NCBI GenBank assembly: GCA_003249225.1
Contig: QKJQ01000025.1
Location: 1-64,000, forward strand
From: Clostridia bacterium
Lineage (GTDB): Bacteria; Bacillota; Clostridia; Lachnospirales; Lachnospiraceae
Reading direction: 5' to 3'
Length of the DNA stretch: 64,000 bases
The translations under genes were made by a program, and so were the position numbers. Under the pieces are notes generated by a model. It had not been told where the DNA came from, did not search any database, and saw nothing but the letters and a program-made list of their open reading frames with translations. This document shows, one piece after another, positions 25,082 through 34,417 of this stretch (the first letter of the stretch is position 1; the number at the start of each line of letters is the position of its first letter).

Positions 25082-26095
25082 ATGAAAGAAAAAATAATTT
25101 CTGAAATGCTTGATTTTTCACCGGTCAGTGAAAAAGAAAGAGATGCCGAGCAGATCATCCGTCCTTCCGTCAGATACTGGCCGGAAGTATGGAAGCGTTT
25201 ATTCCGAAACAAACTGGCGGTTCTCTGCATAGTTATTATTGGGCTGATACTGCTTTGTGCCATTATTATGCCGATCCTGTCACCCTATGAGTTTGATGAG
25301 GTGAGTCTGTTTGAATCCGGACTGAAACCATCAGCGGCTCATTTCTTTGGGACAGATGCTTCAGGACGCGATCTCTGGACAAGAGTATGGATTGGTGCCA
25401 GGGCTTCTCTTCTAATCGGGTTTTTGGGTGCACTGACCCCCTTCATTATTGGTACAATGATCGGTGCGATAGCAGGATGGTATGGTGGTCGTATTGATAT
25501 GATCATTATGCGTGTCTGTGATATTATGCTTTGTATTCCATCCATGATTTACATGATATTGATTCTGATGGTCATGGGAGGGTCGGTTTCGTCTCTTGTC
25601 GTTGCAATGGCAATATCCGGCTGGATGGGCTCAGCCAGAGGCTTTCGGGGCAGGGTGCTGCAGTTCAAGAACAAGGAATTCACCCTGGCTGCCAAAACAC
25701 AGGGGGCATCGGCACCGCGTATTATATTCCGTCACATTCTGCCCAATATTCTTGGAAACATAGCCGTTGGATTATCCGGTGCAGTTCCGGGAGCGATCTT
25801 TATGGAAGCTGGGATGGCTTATATCGGACTTGGCGTGACTCCGCCGAATATCTCGCTGGGGCAATTATCAACAGATGGCATTACCTACTTTATGTCCCCG
25901 ACGAAGTTTCATCTGTTCCTGTATCCTTCCCTTGTTATATCGATCATGATCTTTGCATTTTTTATGTTCGGAAATGCACTTCGAGATGCTCTGGATCCGC
26001 GCCTTCGCGACGAAGAATACAATGCAAAGCGCATGAGGAAGATAAAAAGAGGACAAAAGCGCGAAGCCCGGAAGCTTGGAAAGGCGGCAGTGTAG
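25082..26095 (+). CDS. Peptide ABC transporter permease, DppC/OppC type
   Basis: Second membrane subunit, 337 residues. It has the N-terminal cytoplasmic stretch before TM1 usual for OppC, the segment FGTDASGRDLWTRVWIGAR, the docking loop FTLAAKTQGASAPRIIFRHILPN and YIGLGVTPP. The C-terminal ~35 residues are very basic (Lys/Arg rich). AAGGAGAAGG precedes the ATG. Its stop codon (TAG 26093-26095) is directly followed by the ATG of the ATPase gene. Confidence 0.93.
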   Translation: MKEKIISEMLDFSPVSEKERDAEQIIRPSVRYWPEVWKRLFRNKLAVLCIVIIGLILLCAIIMPILSPYEFDEVSLFESGLKPSAAHFFGTDASGRDLWTRVWIGARASLLIGFLGALTPFIIGTMIGAIAGWYGGRIDMIIMRVCDIMLCIPSMIYMILILMVMGGSVSSLVVAMAISGWMGSARGFRGRVLQFKNKEFTLAAKTQGASAPRIIFRHILPNILGNIAVGLSGAVPGAIFMEAGMAYIGLGVTPPNISLGQLSTDGITYFMSPTKFHLFLYPSLVISIMIFAFFMFGNALRDALDPRLRDEEYNAKRMRKIKRGQKREARKLGKAAV

Positions 26096-27190
26096 ATGGA
26101 ACAAAAGAAAGAAAGACTGATTGATGTAAAAGACCTTGAAGTTTCTTTTATGACAGCCAATGGAGAAGTAAAAGCAGTCCGTGGCATTGATTTTCAGCTT
26201 GATAAAGGGGAAACGCTGGCCATCGTGGGAGAATCCGGCTGCGGAAAGTCCGTTACCATTCAGACGATCATGCGGCTGAATCTGGAACCGCCGGCCGTCA
26301 TCAAAGGCGGAAGCATTACGTATACAAATTCGGAAAAGAATATCAAGGTAGATATAACGAAGCTGAATAACAAGCAGATGCAGGCGTACCGTGGAAAAGA
26401 ATTCTCCATGATCTTTCAGGATGCCATGACCTCCCTGAATCCGACCTCAAAGGTGGGCCGGCAGATCGTAGAAGCAATAAGAAAACATACTGCGTTAAGC
26501 TACATGGAGGCGAAAAAGAATGCGATTGAGCTTCTTGGAAAAGTAGGGCTTCCAAATCCGGAGGCAGTTTTCTCAAGGTATCCTCACACAATGTCAGGAG
26601 GGCAGAGACAGCGCGTTATGATAGCGCTTGCCTTATCCTGCAATCCATCCATTCTTTTTGCGGACGAACCGACAACTGCGCTCGATGTTACGATTCAGTC
26701 ACAGATTCTTGACCTTATGAATACGATCAAAAAAGAACGTGATATGGGAATCATTTTCATCACGCATAACTTAGGCGTTGTAGCCAGAATGGCAGATCGT
26801 GTGGCGGTAATGTATGCCGGTCAGATCATCGAAAGCGGAATGCTTCGTGAGATATTCTATCAGCCGAAACACCCTTATACCTGGGGACTGTTAGGCTCGG
26901 TACCAGAATTGAAGAAAAGTGAGAACAAGCGCTTGCTCAGTATACCGGGAACACCACCGGATTTGTTCGCGCCGCCAAAAGGCTGTGGATTTGCGGCCAG
27001 ATGCCCTTACTGTATGAAGGCATGTCTTGATTACATGCCCGGTGAATATAGCATCACGGACAGTCATTTTGCAAGATGCTGGCTGCTGGACGAAGAATGC
27101 AGCACCCGAATCACGCCGCCTGTAGGCAGAGCAGTAAATACAGGCGATTCCGATGACGGTGTATTCAAAACAAAAAGGAAGGAGAACTGA
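26096..27190 (+). CDS. Peptide ABC transporter ATPase, DppD/OppD type
   Basis: A 364-residue nucleotide-binding subunit. Walker A GESGCGKS, a Q-loop with MIFQDAMTSLNPT, the signature MSGGQRQRV, Walker B ILFADEPTTALDV and the switch histidine in ITHNLGV are all present. The C-terminal oligopeptide-transporter extension carries four cysteines (CGFAARCPYC...C) that are typical of an iron-sulphur-like zinc or cluster site. The ATG abuts the previous stop codon with no gap; ribosomes probably reinitiate. Confidence 0.95.
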   Translation: MEQKKERLIDVKDLEVSFMTANGEVKAVRGIDFQLDKGETLAIVGESGCGKSVTIQTIMRLNLEPPAVIKGGSITYTNSEKNIKVDITKLNNKQMQAYRGKEFSMIFQDAMTSLNPTSKVGRQIVEAIRKHTALSYMEAKKNAIELLGKVGLPNPEAVFSRYPHTMSGGQRQRVMIALALSCNPSILFADEPTTALDVTIQSQILDLMNTIKKERDMGIIFITHNLGVVARMADRVAVMYAGQIIESGMLREIFYQPKHPYTWGLLGSVPELKKSENKRLLSIPGTPPDLFAPPKGCGFAARCPYCMKACLDYMPGEYSITDSHFARCWLLDEECSTRITPPVGRAVNTGDSDDGVFKTKRKEN

Positions 27191-27191
27191 T

Positions 27192-28181
27192 ATGGCAGAG
27201 AGTGGTGCAACGAAACAGGAAATCTTGCTGGATGTACAGAATGTAAAGAAGTATTTTAATCTTGGACATGGAAAGCGCCTGCATGCCGTAGATGATATCT
27301 CCTTTCAGATAAGACGTGGAGAAACCCTGGGACTTGTCGGTGAATCCGGCTGCGGAAAAACAACAGTTGGAAGAACGCTGGTCCAGCTTTATGAAGCAGA
27401 TGGCGGAAAGATAATCTTTCAGGGAAAAGACATTGTTCCCATGACAAGGCTCCAGAGAAAGAAAGAACAGCTGACAAAGAAAATGCAGATGATCTTTCAG
27501 GATCCTTACGCATCCTTGAATCCATACTTTACCGTTGGGGAGATCATTGGCGAGGGTCTGGAGATACATAAAATCGGAGCAGATAAAAAAGAACGACTTG
27601 AGATGGTCTATGAACTGTTGGACCGCGTCGGTCTTCATAAAGAGCATGCCAATCGTTTTCCGCACGAGTTCTCTGGCGGACAACGACAACGTGTCGGAAT
27701 TGCAAGGTCTCTTGCATTGAATCCGGATTTCATCGTATGTGATGAGGCTACGTCTGCACTCGACGTGTCGGTACAGGCGCAGGTCATCAACATGCTGATC
27801 GATCTGAGAGAAAAAATGAACCTGACGTATCTCGTGGTAGCTCATGACCTGTCGGTCGTCCGGTATATTTCTGACAGAGTCGCGGTCATGTACCTTGGAC
27901 AGCTGGTGGAAATCGGTGCGGTTGATGAGGTATACGATCATCCGATGCATCCCTATACGATCGGACTTCTTGAAGCGGTACCGGTCGCTGATCCGGATTA
28001 CGAAAAAGACAGAAAGATAACCATGATGAAAGGCGAGATATTTTCACCGGTCAATCCAAGGCCAGGGTGCAGATTTGCAACAAGATGTCCGTATGCGGCA
28101 GAAGAATGCAGCAGCATGACACCCTTGTTACAAAGTGTTGGAGGCGACCATTTTGTTGCCTGCCACCATCCGGTGCGCTGA
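27192..28181 (+). CDS. Peptide ABC transporter ATPase, DppF/OppF type
   Basis: Second nucleotide-binding subunit, 329 residues. Walker A GESGCGKT, MIFQDPYASLNPYFTVGEII, signature FSGGQRQRVGIA, Walker B FIVCDEATSALDV and VAHDLSVVRYI are intact, followed by the extension with CRFATRCPYAAEEC. Start 27192 was chosen for AAGGAAGGAG; the frame open to 27153 overlaps the previous gene. It completes the importer operon. A weak hairpin with T-run lies soon after the stop. Confidence 0.95.
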   Translation: MAESGATKQEILLDVQNVKKYFNLGHGKRLHAVDDISFQIRRGETLGLVGESGCGKTTVGRTLVQLYEADGGKIIFQGKDIVPMTRLQRKKEQLTKKMQMIFQDPYASLNPYFTVGEIIGEGLEIHKIGADKKERLEMVYELLDRVGLHKEHANRFPHEFSGGQRQRVGIARSLALNPDFIVCDEATSALDVSVQAQVINMLIDLREKMNLTYLVVAHDLSVVRYISDRVAVMYLGQLVEIGAVDEVYDHPMHPYTIGLLEAVPVADPDYEKDRKITMMKGEIFSPVNPRPGCRFATRCPYAAEECSSMTPLLQSVGGDHFVACHHPVR

Positions 28182-28373
28182 ACTGTGTAAAAAGAAACTG
28201 GGAATACGTGGCATGTATTTTTTGCATTTTATTTTCTATAGGGATATGAATTATTTACAAGCTGTAGTATAGAATATGTGGATATTGATTTCACTTCTGA
28301 GCAGGAATTGGTGCATAGGTGAAGGGAAGGTAACTTCACGTCATTTGGAGTGAAAGAATTGGATAGGGTAGAT

Positions 28374-29597
28374 ATGATAAAATATAATTTTAGTGACAGA
28401 GTGAATCGAGAAGGAATTGGAAGTCTGAAGGAAAGAGAGACACCTGAGAATATAAAAGCAGAGGGACTGATCAGTTACTGGGGAGCCGAATTTGAGTTCC
28501 CGACCTGCGAAGCATTTTCAAATGGAATCAGATCCCTTGCGGATCGTGGCTTGTATGGTTTTACCATACAGGACAAAAAGTACAACGAGCATGTTAAATG
28601 GTGGATGGAAAATGTGAGAAACTGGGACATTAACGATGAATGGATCGTTCCTGCCATGGGTATTATATTTGGTCTGGCAACCGCCATCCGAATGTTCGTC
28701 AGGAAAGATGAGAATATCATTATTCTGCAGCCAACGTATGGAAGATATAAGCAGGCAGCAGACAGGATCGGAGTAAAAACAATAGTTTCTAATCTGGTCT
28801 GTACAAAGAAGGAAAAGCAGGCAGAGTCCGCAGAAATCATGCCTGGACCATGCTATGAGATCGACTGGACGGATCTGGAAAGTAAAATGTCCAATCCTGC
28901 TAACCGTCTGCTTGTTCTCTGCAATCCGAATAACCCGACCGGTACTATTTTTAAAGAAGAAGAACTGAGAAAGATTGCAGCCTTATCAAAAAAATACAAT
29001 GTTCTGGTCTATTGCGATGAAATCTTTGCTGAGATCGTGCCCGAGGGAGGGACCATTGTTCCTTATGGGAAGATCGCTGACGAGGATGCACTTGCCATTA
29101 CCTGCACTTCCATGGGAAAATGCATGAGTATTACAGGGTTCAATCACGCAAATTTATTCATTAAAAATGCTGCTCTCAGAGAAAGATACAATCGTCAGAA
29201 ATATTCCGACCATTACGGGAGCCTGGAACCGCTCCTTTATGCTGGTCTGTGTTCTGCGTATACATCCGATGGCAAAAAATACATAGAACAATTGTGTAAG
29301 GTGATCCATGAGAATGTTACCTTGGTGGAAAGAACCTTTGAAATGTTTTTGCCAAAGGCAAAGGTGATTCATCCTGAGGCTACTTATGTTTTGTGGATCG
29401 ATTATACCGGACTTGGTATGTCAGATGAACAGTTGGAGACGTTTTTAAATGATGAGGCATTGTTCTATGGTGATGCTGGGACGGAATATGGTGCCACGAA
29501 ACAGTTTTACCGTTATAGCGTTGCGGTTCCGACAAAAGATTTGAAAAAATCGATGGAGTATCTTATTGCTGCCACACAGAAGAAAAAAGCGGAATAA
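28374..29597 (+). CDS. MalY/PatB-type PLP enzyme (aminotransferase or C-S beta-lyase)
   Basis: A fold-type I PLP protein of 407 residues. Family members are beta-cystathionases (C-S lyases) or aminotransferases. Seen are the N-terminal NREGIGSLKERE (compare the R-x-G-T-x-S start of MalY), LQPTYG, CNPNNPTGTIF, YCDEIFAEIV and the cofactor lysine K249 in SMGKCMSITGF. Start 28374 (MIKYNFSD) fits the family; a GTG at 28350 is in frame but has only TTTGGAG directly against it. A 192-bp gap after the transporter suggests a promoter of its own or read-through. A cysteine or methionine breakdown role after peptide import is plausible. Confidence 0.85.
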   Translation: MIKYNFSDRVNREGIGSLKERETPENIKAEGLISYWGAEFEFPTCEAFSNGIRSLADRGLYGFTIQDKKYNEHVKWWMENVRNWDINDEWIVPAMGIIFGLATAIRMFVRKDENIIILQPTYGRYKQAADRIGVKTIVSNLVCTKKEKQAESAEIMPGPCYEIDWTDLESKMSNPANRLLVLCNPNNPTGTIFKEEELRKIAALSKKYNVLVYCDEIFAEIVPEGGTIVPYGKIADEDALAITCTSMGKCMSITGFNHANLFIKNAALRERYNRQKYSDHYGSLEPLLYAGLCSAYTSDGKKYIEQLCKVIHENVTLVERTFEMFLPKAKVIHPEATYVLWIDYTGLGMSDEQLETFLNDEALFYGDAGTEYGATKQFYRYSVAVPTKDLKKSMEYLIAATQKKKAE

Positions 29598-29663
29598 ATT
29601 GTATATTGGCAGAGAAGAGGTTATACTGGAGGCTGGGTAGTTAAGCAGGAAGGGAGAAGCAAC

Positions 29664-32303
29664 ATGGCAAATGAATCTTTGGTAGAAAAAGTATATAAAA
29701 AAGTAAAACAGGAAATCAAAGATGGAACAATAACCGCGAAAGACTGCATCGTAGAAAATGATATCTGCAAGCGGTTCGACGTCAGCAAGGCAACAGCAGG
29801 CGGTGTATTGCACAGGCTAACGCAGGAAGGTCTGATGAAGAGCTATCCAAGAAAAGGATATATGCTCAATGTTTACAGTGAAGAAGATTTTACAAAGATT
29901 CAGAACCTGCGCTTTGCGATCGAAACGCTGGTCGTACATAAACTCGTAAACGAAGTAGACAGCGGAAAGATAAGAAAAGCCTTTCATAATCTGAATCAGA
30001 TGGATAACATAGCATTTCATAATAATATGGCGAAGCTGCTGGAAGACAGTTTTGTGGAAGAAACTCTGGATAATCTTCTGACTAAGGCATCCAATACCTT
30101 TGATCATATTGATTTTGAGGATGGTGAAGACAAGGTAATTAACGAGAGGCATCAGAACCTGATTGATGCAATTATTGAAGGGGATGAAGCAAAAGCTATG
30201 GATGCCCTGCGTAATGACCTTCGCCTGAACAACCTGACGAGCCCGGAAGGAATCTTTGGGCAGTGGGAGATGAGAAAAAGTTTTAATACGAATACATTAA
30301 AAGAGATTTCCTACATATCCGATCCGCAAGTATCCTCGGATGAAAAATATGCAGCACTTGTAGTATACCGGGCTAACCCGGAAGACGGAACTTTTTCCTC
30401 CCATATTGAGGTGATCGATCTGCGCTCGGGAAAGATTGATAAAGTACTGGATACTGGGAACTGCAAAGCACCAAAATTCTGTGATTCTGGCCTTACCTTA
30501 TCTTTTCTTTCCGATGTAACCGGAGAATTTCAGATCTATACCATGGACCAGAAAGGCGCAACCAATAAGGTCACAAGCCTGCGTCATGGAATAAAATCTT
30601 ACCAGGGCAACAAAGATTGTTCGTTTTTTGTATACGAAGCCTCCTTGTGGGAAGAAGAGATAACACAGGGTATTACCTTTACTGAAATGTCACCGGCTGA
30701 AAAGTCAGCATGGAAACTGGAACAGGAATGGGCACCCAAAGAAATCACCCGTATCGATTACAAAAGAGATGAATGGAAGGGTGTCACAGATGGCAGTATC
30801 ACCTGCATCGGAACCATTAATGAAGATGGAGAGCAGGTACTTCTGACAAAGGATATTCCGTTCACACTGCCGGTCCTTTCACCGGATGGCAGCCGGATTG
30901 CCTGTTACGGACAGCCTCATACAGGAGCAAAGTATTCCAAAAAAGAACTTTTTGTAATGAAGACTGACAAAAGTGAACGCATTTGTCTTACCGATAAACT
31001 TAGCCTTGCCGGTGATGTACCGGTGTGCTTCACAGAAGACGGAGAATCGATCGTTTTTCCGGCATACTATATGGATAAGGAAGGCGGTATGATCCTTTAT
31101 CTGTATATGGTCAGGGCAGACGGCAGCGAAGAAGCGGTGTGCCTGTTCGACCCGGAGGCTGTGGAGGTGTCATCCGGTGTATATGCAATGCCGGTCATGA
31201 GAACTCAGTATGGAAAGGAAAAATCCTATTTTTCCATAGCGGGAGATCAGGTCTATTTCTTATGCGCATGGCAGGGTGTGGAACGTCTGTATAAAATCGC
31301 ACTGAAAGAAAAATCTGTTCCAAAGCTTATTCTGGAAGGGGATTTCTCGATTCATGAGTTTTGCAGTCCTACAAAAAAAAGCATTCTGCTAACGCGTTCA
31401 GATTATTACAACCTACGAGAACTATACCTTTATCATACCAAGAACAAGCGATTTGTTAAGATCATGGAGCACAATGGGTGGCTCCGTGAATATAACCTTG
31501 GTCGCGTAAAAACAATGGATGTGCGGTCGAAGGATGGAAAAACCGTGATTCATGGTGCGGTGTGTAAGCCTGTGAATTTTGAAAAGGGGAGAAAGTATCC
31601 GGCAGTGCTCTACATCCATGGCGGACCGACCGTAAGTTATACCAATGATTTCTGGCACGAAGCACATGTACTTGCGAATGCAGGATATGTAGTAGTGTAC
31701 TGTGATCCGAGAGGTTCCTTCGGGTATGGTTTGAAGTTCTCGAACAGCGGTGATTCCTGGGGAATGCAGGCTTATGATGATCTGATGGAATTTCTTGACC
31801 AGGCGGTAGCTCTTGGATTTATTGATGAGAAAAGAATTGGATTGACCGGTGGTAGTTACGGCGGGTATATGACCAGCAAGATCATTACGATGACCGACCG
31901 ATTTGCTGCGGCAGCCGGGCAGAGGATTTTTGTGAATAAAGCAACCTCTTACGGAACCGGTGATATGGGCTTTTATTCGGCATCACAGGACTGGAACACC
32001 GTCAGCATCAGGAAAGCACTGGTAGAACGGGCAAGAACAAGCATCATTAAGGATGTTGATAACATAAAGACACCGACGCTGATCCTGCACGGTTATAAGG
32101 ATTATCGCTGTTCCTTTGAACAGGGAGAGCAGTTGTTTGTTGCAATCAAGCAACGATGCAAGGAGGTTCCGGTCAAACTTGTTATGTACCCTAATGAGAA
32201 CCATGAGATTACAAGAGCGGGAGCACTTCATTTTCAGCAGAGCCATCTGCAGGAAATTATTGACTGGTTTGATATCTACCTGAAAGGAGCAGACAATGAG
32301 TAA
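29664..32303 (+). CDS. GntR/FCD transcription factor fused to an S9 (prolyl oligopeptidase family) peptidase
   Basis: One continuous 879-residue frame joins two proteins that normally are separate. Residues 5-70 form a GntR winged helix; the recognition helix region SKATAGGVLHRLTQEGL and the wing YPRKGYML are typical. Residues about 74-192 form an FCD ligand domain (AFHNNMAKLL and NERHQNLIDAIIEGDEAKA), although some usual metal ligands look changed (N115 and the final His). Residues about 213-600 are the beta-propeller of S9 peptidases. The C-terminal alpha/beta hydrolase has YIHGGPT, YCDPRGSFGYG, nucleophile S731 in GGSYGGYM, D813 in HGYKDYRC and H847 in NENHEI, so the catalytic triad is complete. 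The ribosome site is AGGAAGGGAG. The gene lies 66 bp after the PatB-type gene and overlaps the next S9 peptidase by 8 bp. The expected role is a cytoplasmic peptidase that also binds DNA; function is inferred, not known. Confidence 0.9.
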   Translation: MANESLVEKVYKKVKQEIKDGTITAKDCIVENDICKRFDVSKATAGGVLHRLTQEGLMKSYPRKGYMLNVYSEEDFTKIQNLRFAIETLVVHKLVNEVDSGKIRKAFHNLNQMDNIAFHNNMAKLLEDSFVEETLDNLLTKASNTFDHIDFEDGEDKVINERHQNLIDAIIEGDEAKAMDALRNDLRLNNLTSPEGIFGQWEMRKSFNTNTLKEISYISDPQVSSDEKYAALVVYRANPEDGTFSSHIEVIDLRSGKIDKVLDTGNCKAPKFCDSGLTLSFLSDVTGEFQIYTMDQKGATNKVTSLRHGIKSYQGNKDCSFFVYEASLWEEEITQGITFTEMSPAEKSAWKLEQEWAPKEITRIDYKRDEWKGVTDGSITCIGTINEDGEQVLLTKDIPFTLPVLSPDGSRIACYGQPHTGAKYSKKELFVMKTDKSERICLTDKLSLAGDVPVCFTEDGESIVFPAYYMDKEGGMILYLYMVRADGSEEAVCLFDPEAVEVSSGVYAMPVMRTQYGKEKSYFSIAGDQVYFLCAWQGVERLYKIALKEKSVPKLILEGDFSIHEFCSPTKKSILLTRSDYYNLRELYLYHTKNKRFVKIMEHNGWLREYNLGRVKTMDVRSKDGKTVIHGAVCKPVNFEKGRKYPAVLYIHGGPTVSYTNDFWHEAHVLANAGYVVVYCDPRGSFGYGLKFSNSGDSWGMQAYDDLMEFLDQAVALGFIDEKRIGLTGGSYGGYMTSKIITMTDRFAAAAGQRIFVNKATSYGTGDMGFYSASQDWNTVSIRKALVERARTSIIKDVDNIKTPTLILHGYKDYRCSFEQGEQLFVAIKQRCKEVPVKLVMYPNENHEITRAGALHFQQSHLQEIIDWFDIYLKGADNE

Positions 32304-34341
32304 ACGAGCAAGCGAATTTAAGGATTTTGACCTTGAAGAGACAATATCGTTTGGTGAATATCTTCCGGATACCAATGAAATCATATACGCAAGATCATTT
32401 TATGAGGAAGCTGACTCGGTAAGGAAGAATCAGGTAGTAGTACAGTCGCTGAAAGATAAAAGTCAGGAAATCATAACGGCCGGTGGCATGGGAGAAGGCA
32501 ATCCCAAGGTATCATCCGATAACAAAAAGATATTATTCCTGTCTGCGTTGCCGGAAACTGGCCGCCAGTTGTATGTCTATGACAGAGAGACAAAGGAAGT
32601 TACCAGAATGACAAATATGCGTTTTGGACTGTTTGATCCCTTGTGGTCACCGGATGGTAAGTGGATCCTTTTTACTTCTATGGCAGCAGATGGCATGGAA
32701 GAAGAGTGGCTGCAGACAATGGTGAACAAAGAAGAACAGGCCAAATATACGCGTGAGCGTGCAAAAAAACCTGTTGAGATAACGGATTTTGGTTATAAAT
32801 TCGATGGACTCGGTTTTGCTCAGCCGGAAGTTATGCATCTTTGGGTCGTCCCGACAGACGGCAGCTGTAAAGCAAAGAGGATAACAGCCGGACCGGCTAA
32901 TTTTATGCACGCCGTATGGGCACCGGACAGTGCCCATGTTATGTGTGAGTCGAATCTATATTGTAAGAAAGAGATCAGTATAGCGATGGACGTTCTGACG
33001 ATTGACATCGCAACGCTTGAAGTCGTAAGGGTAACAAAAGATAAATTGGTGGTATCCTACCCCAATCCGGTGCGTCCTTTGTTTACACCGGATGGAAAGT
33101 ATATCATTGTTGGAATACTGGATTATAAAGCAGGGTATGGCGCTGCGACCGGATATCCTGCCTGTATTCTGCACCGGGTTTCCCTGGATGGTACAGAAAT
33201 AACTCCGATATTCGAAAAAACGGACGAGTGTTTTGACTCCGTTCAATTCCCATACAATGCACACTGTGGCATGGGGCTGGAAAAGGTCCGTATTTCTTCC
33301 GATGGTACCAGCGTTTTATTTGCTGCAGGCAGCAGGGGAGAATGCAGGATCTGGAAAGTTGCCATCTATGGTGACGAGCACAGACCGGTTGCTGTAACAA
33401 AAGGAAAGGTTGCTTACAACGGCCTTGGTGTTCCAAGGCTTGGAAAAGTACTGGCTGCAAGAACCGAACCGAACAGACCGGAAGCTTATTACCTGATCGA
33501 TGAAAGAACAGGGGAAGAAGTACTCTGCCTTCAGTCGGGCAAAGACATGATTGAATACACTGCATTAAGTCCGGTCGAAGATTTCTTTTTTGAAACACTT
33601 GATGGAGAGTCGAAGGTGCATGGATTTTGTATGCCGCCACAAAATGCAAAAAAAGGGGAAAAGTATCCGACCATTGTGTATGTTCATGGAGGGCCTCATC
33701 CATTTTATTGTTATGGCTTTGATCTTGAATATCAATGCTTCGCAGGAGCTGGCTTTGGTGTTATCTACTGTAATCCGCGCGGATCTTCCGGGTATGGAGA
33801 TGTCCACAGGAATCTGGAACGTGCCATGGATGGGTCGGCCTATACCGACATTATGCAATTTGTTTCTGAAGCATGTAAGAGATACGACTGGATCGATGAA
33901 GACAGACTTGGATTTACCGGTGGAAGTTATGGTGGTTATATGACGAATTACACAGCGACGAGAGCAAAGAAATTCAAAGCTTATATAACACAGCGTGCTG
34001 TTGTGAACGATCTGATCAGTTTTGCTTCCTCCGATATGCAGGGGGATTCAACAAGCTACCCTACCTTTGGAGAATATATGGTTCATGCAGTTGAGAATTC
34101 AGTGATCTGCGGTATGGAAAAGGTAAATGCACCCTTTTTGATTCTGCACGGAGAAGATGATCTGCGCTGTCCGGTCGAAGGAGCACATCAGCTTTTTGTT
34201 GCATTAAAAGACAGCCACGCAGAAGATTTTCCTGTAAAACTGGTCCTTTATCCTTTTGTTTCGCACAACCAGCCATCGCACCCAAAGCAAAGACAGCATT
34301 ACTATAAGACAATGCTGGACTGGTTTACACAGTATCTGTAG
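32296..34341 (+). CDS. S9 family peptidase (acylaminoacyl/dipeptidyl peptidase-like)
   Basis: A cytoplasmic serine peptidase of 681 residues that trims short peptides. It has an N-terminal WD40-type beta-propeller (repeats such as PLWSPDGKWILFTS and AVWAPDSAHVM) and a C-terminal hydrolase domain with YVHGGPHPFY, YCNPRGSSGYG, nucleophile S544 in GGSYGGYM, D622 in HGEDDLRC and H657 in FVSHNQ. It lacks a signal peptide. The ATG overlaps the end of the GntR-S9 gene by 8 bp behind AAAGGAG, so the two are translationally coupled. It aligns with the peptidase half of the upstream fusion, suggesting duplication followed by fusion. Confidence 0.93.
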   Translation: MSKRASEFKDFDLEETISFGEYLPDTNEIIYARSFYEEADSVRKNQVVVQSLKDKSQEIITAGGMGEGNPKVSSDNKKILFLSALPETGRQLYVYDRETKEVTRMTNMRFGLFDPLWSPDGKWILFTSMAADGMEEEWLQTMVNKEEQAKYTRERAKKPVEITDFGYKFDGLGFAQPEVMHLWVVPTDGSCKAKRITAGPANFMHAVWAPDSAHVMCESNLYCKKEISIAMDVLTIDIATLEVVRVTKDKLVVSYPNPVRPLFTPDGKYIIVGILDYKAGYGAATGYPACILHRVSLDGTEITPIFEKTDECFDSVQFPYNAHCGMGLEKVRISSDGTSVLFAAGSRGECRIWKVAIYGDEHRPVAVTKGKVAYNGLGVPRLGKVLAARTEPNRPEAYYLIDERTGEEVLCLQSGKDMIEYTALSPVEDFFFETLDGESKVHGFCMPPQNAKKGEKYPTIVYVHGGPHPFYCYGFDLEYQCFAGAGFGVIYCNPRGSSGYGDVHRNLERAMDGSAYTDIMQFVSEACKRYDWIDEDRLGFTGGSYGGYMTNYTATRAKKFKAYITQRAVVNDLISFASSDMQGDSTSYPTFGEYMVHAVENSVICGMEKVNAPFLILHGEDDLRCPVEGAHQLFVALKDSHAEDFPVKLVLYPFVSHNQPSHPKQRQHYYKTMLDWFTQYL

Positions 34342-34343
34342 AA

Positions 34344-34417
34344 AAGTTTGTGCCTCGCGCGTCACCGCTCGTTCAAACTTACTATGCGCTGAAAAGATGC
34401 GCAGATTAGGGGTAGAT
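34344..34417 (+). repeat. Composite leader element, copy 3, ahead of the metallopeptidase
   Basis: A hairpin with arms AAGTTTG (34344-34350) and CAAACTT (34374-34380) holds the loop TGCCTCGCGCGTCACCGCTC. It is followed by TATGCGCTGAAAAGATGCGCAG and a purine-rich ribosome site before ATG 34418. The left half matches the element at 13604 (AAGTTTGT.CCTCGC) and the right half of the loop matches the one at 2162 (GTCACCGC.CGTTCA), so it links the copies. Confidence 0.65.
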
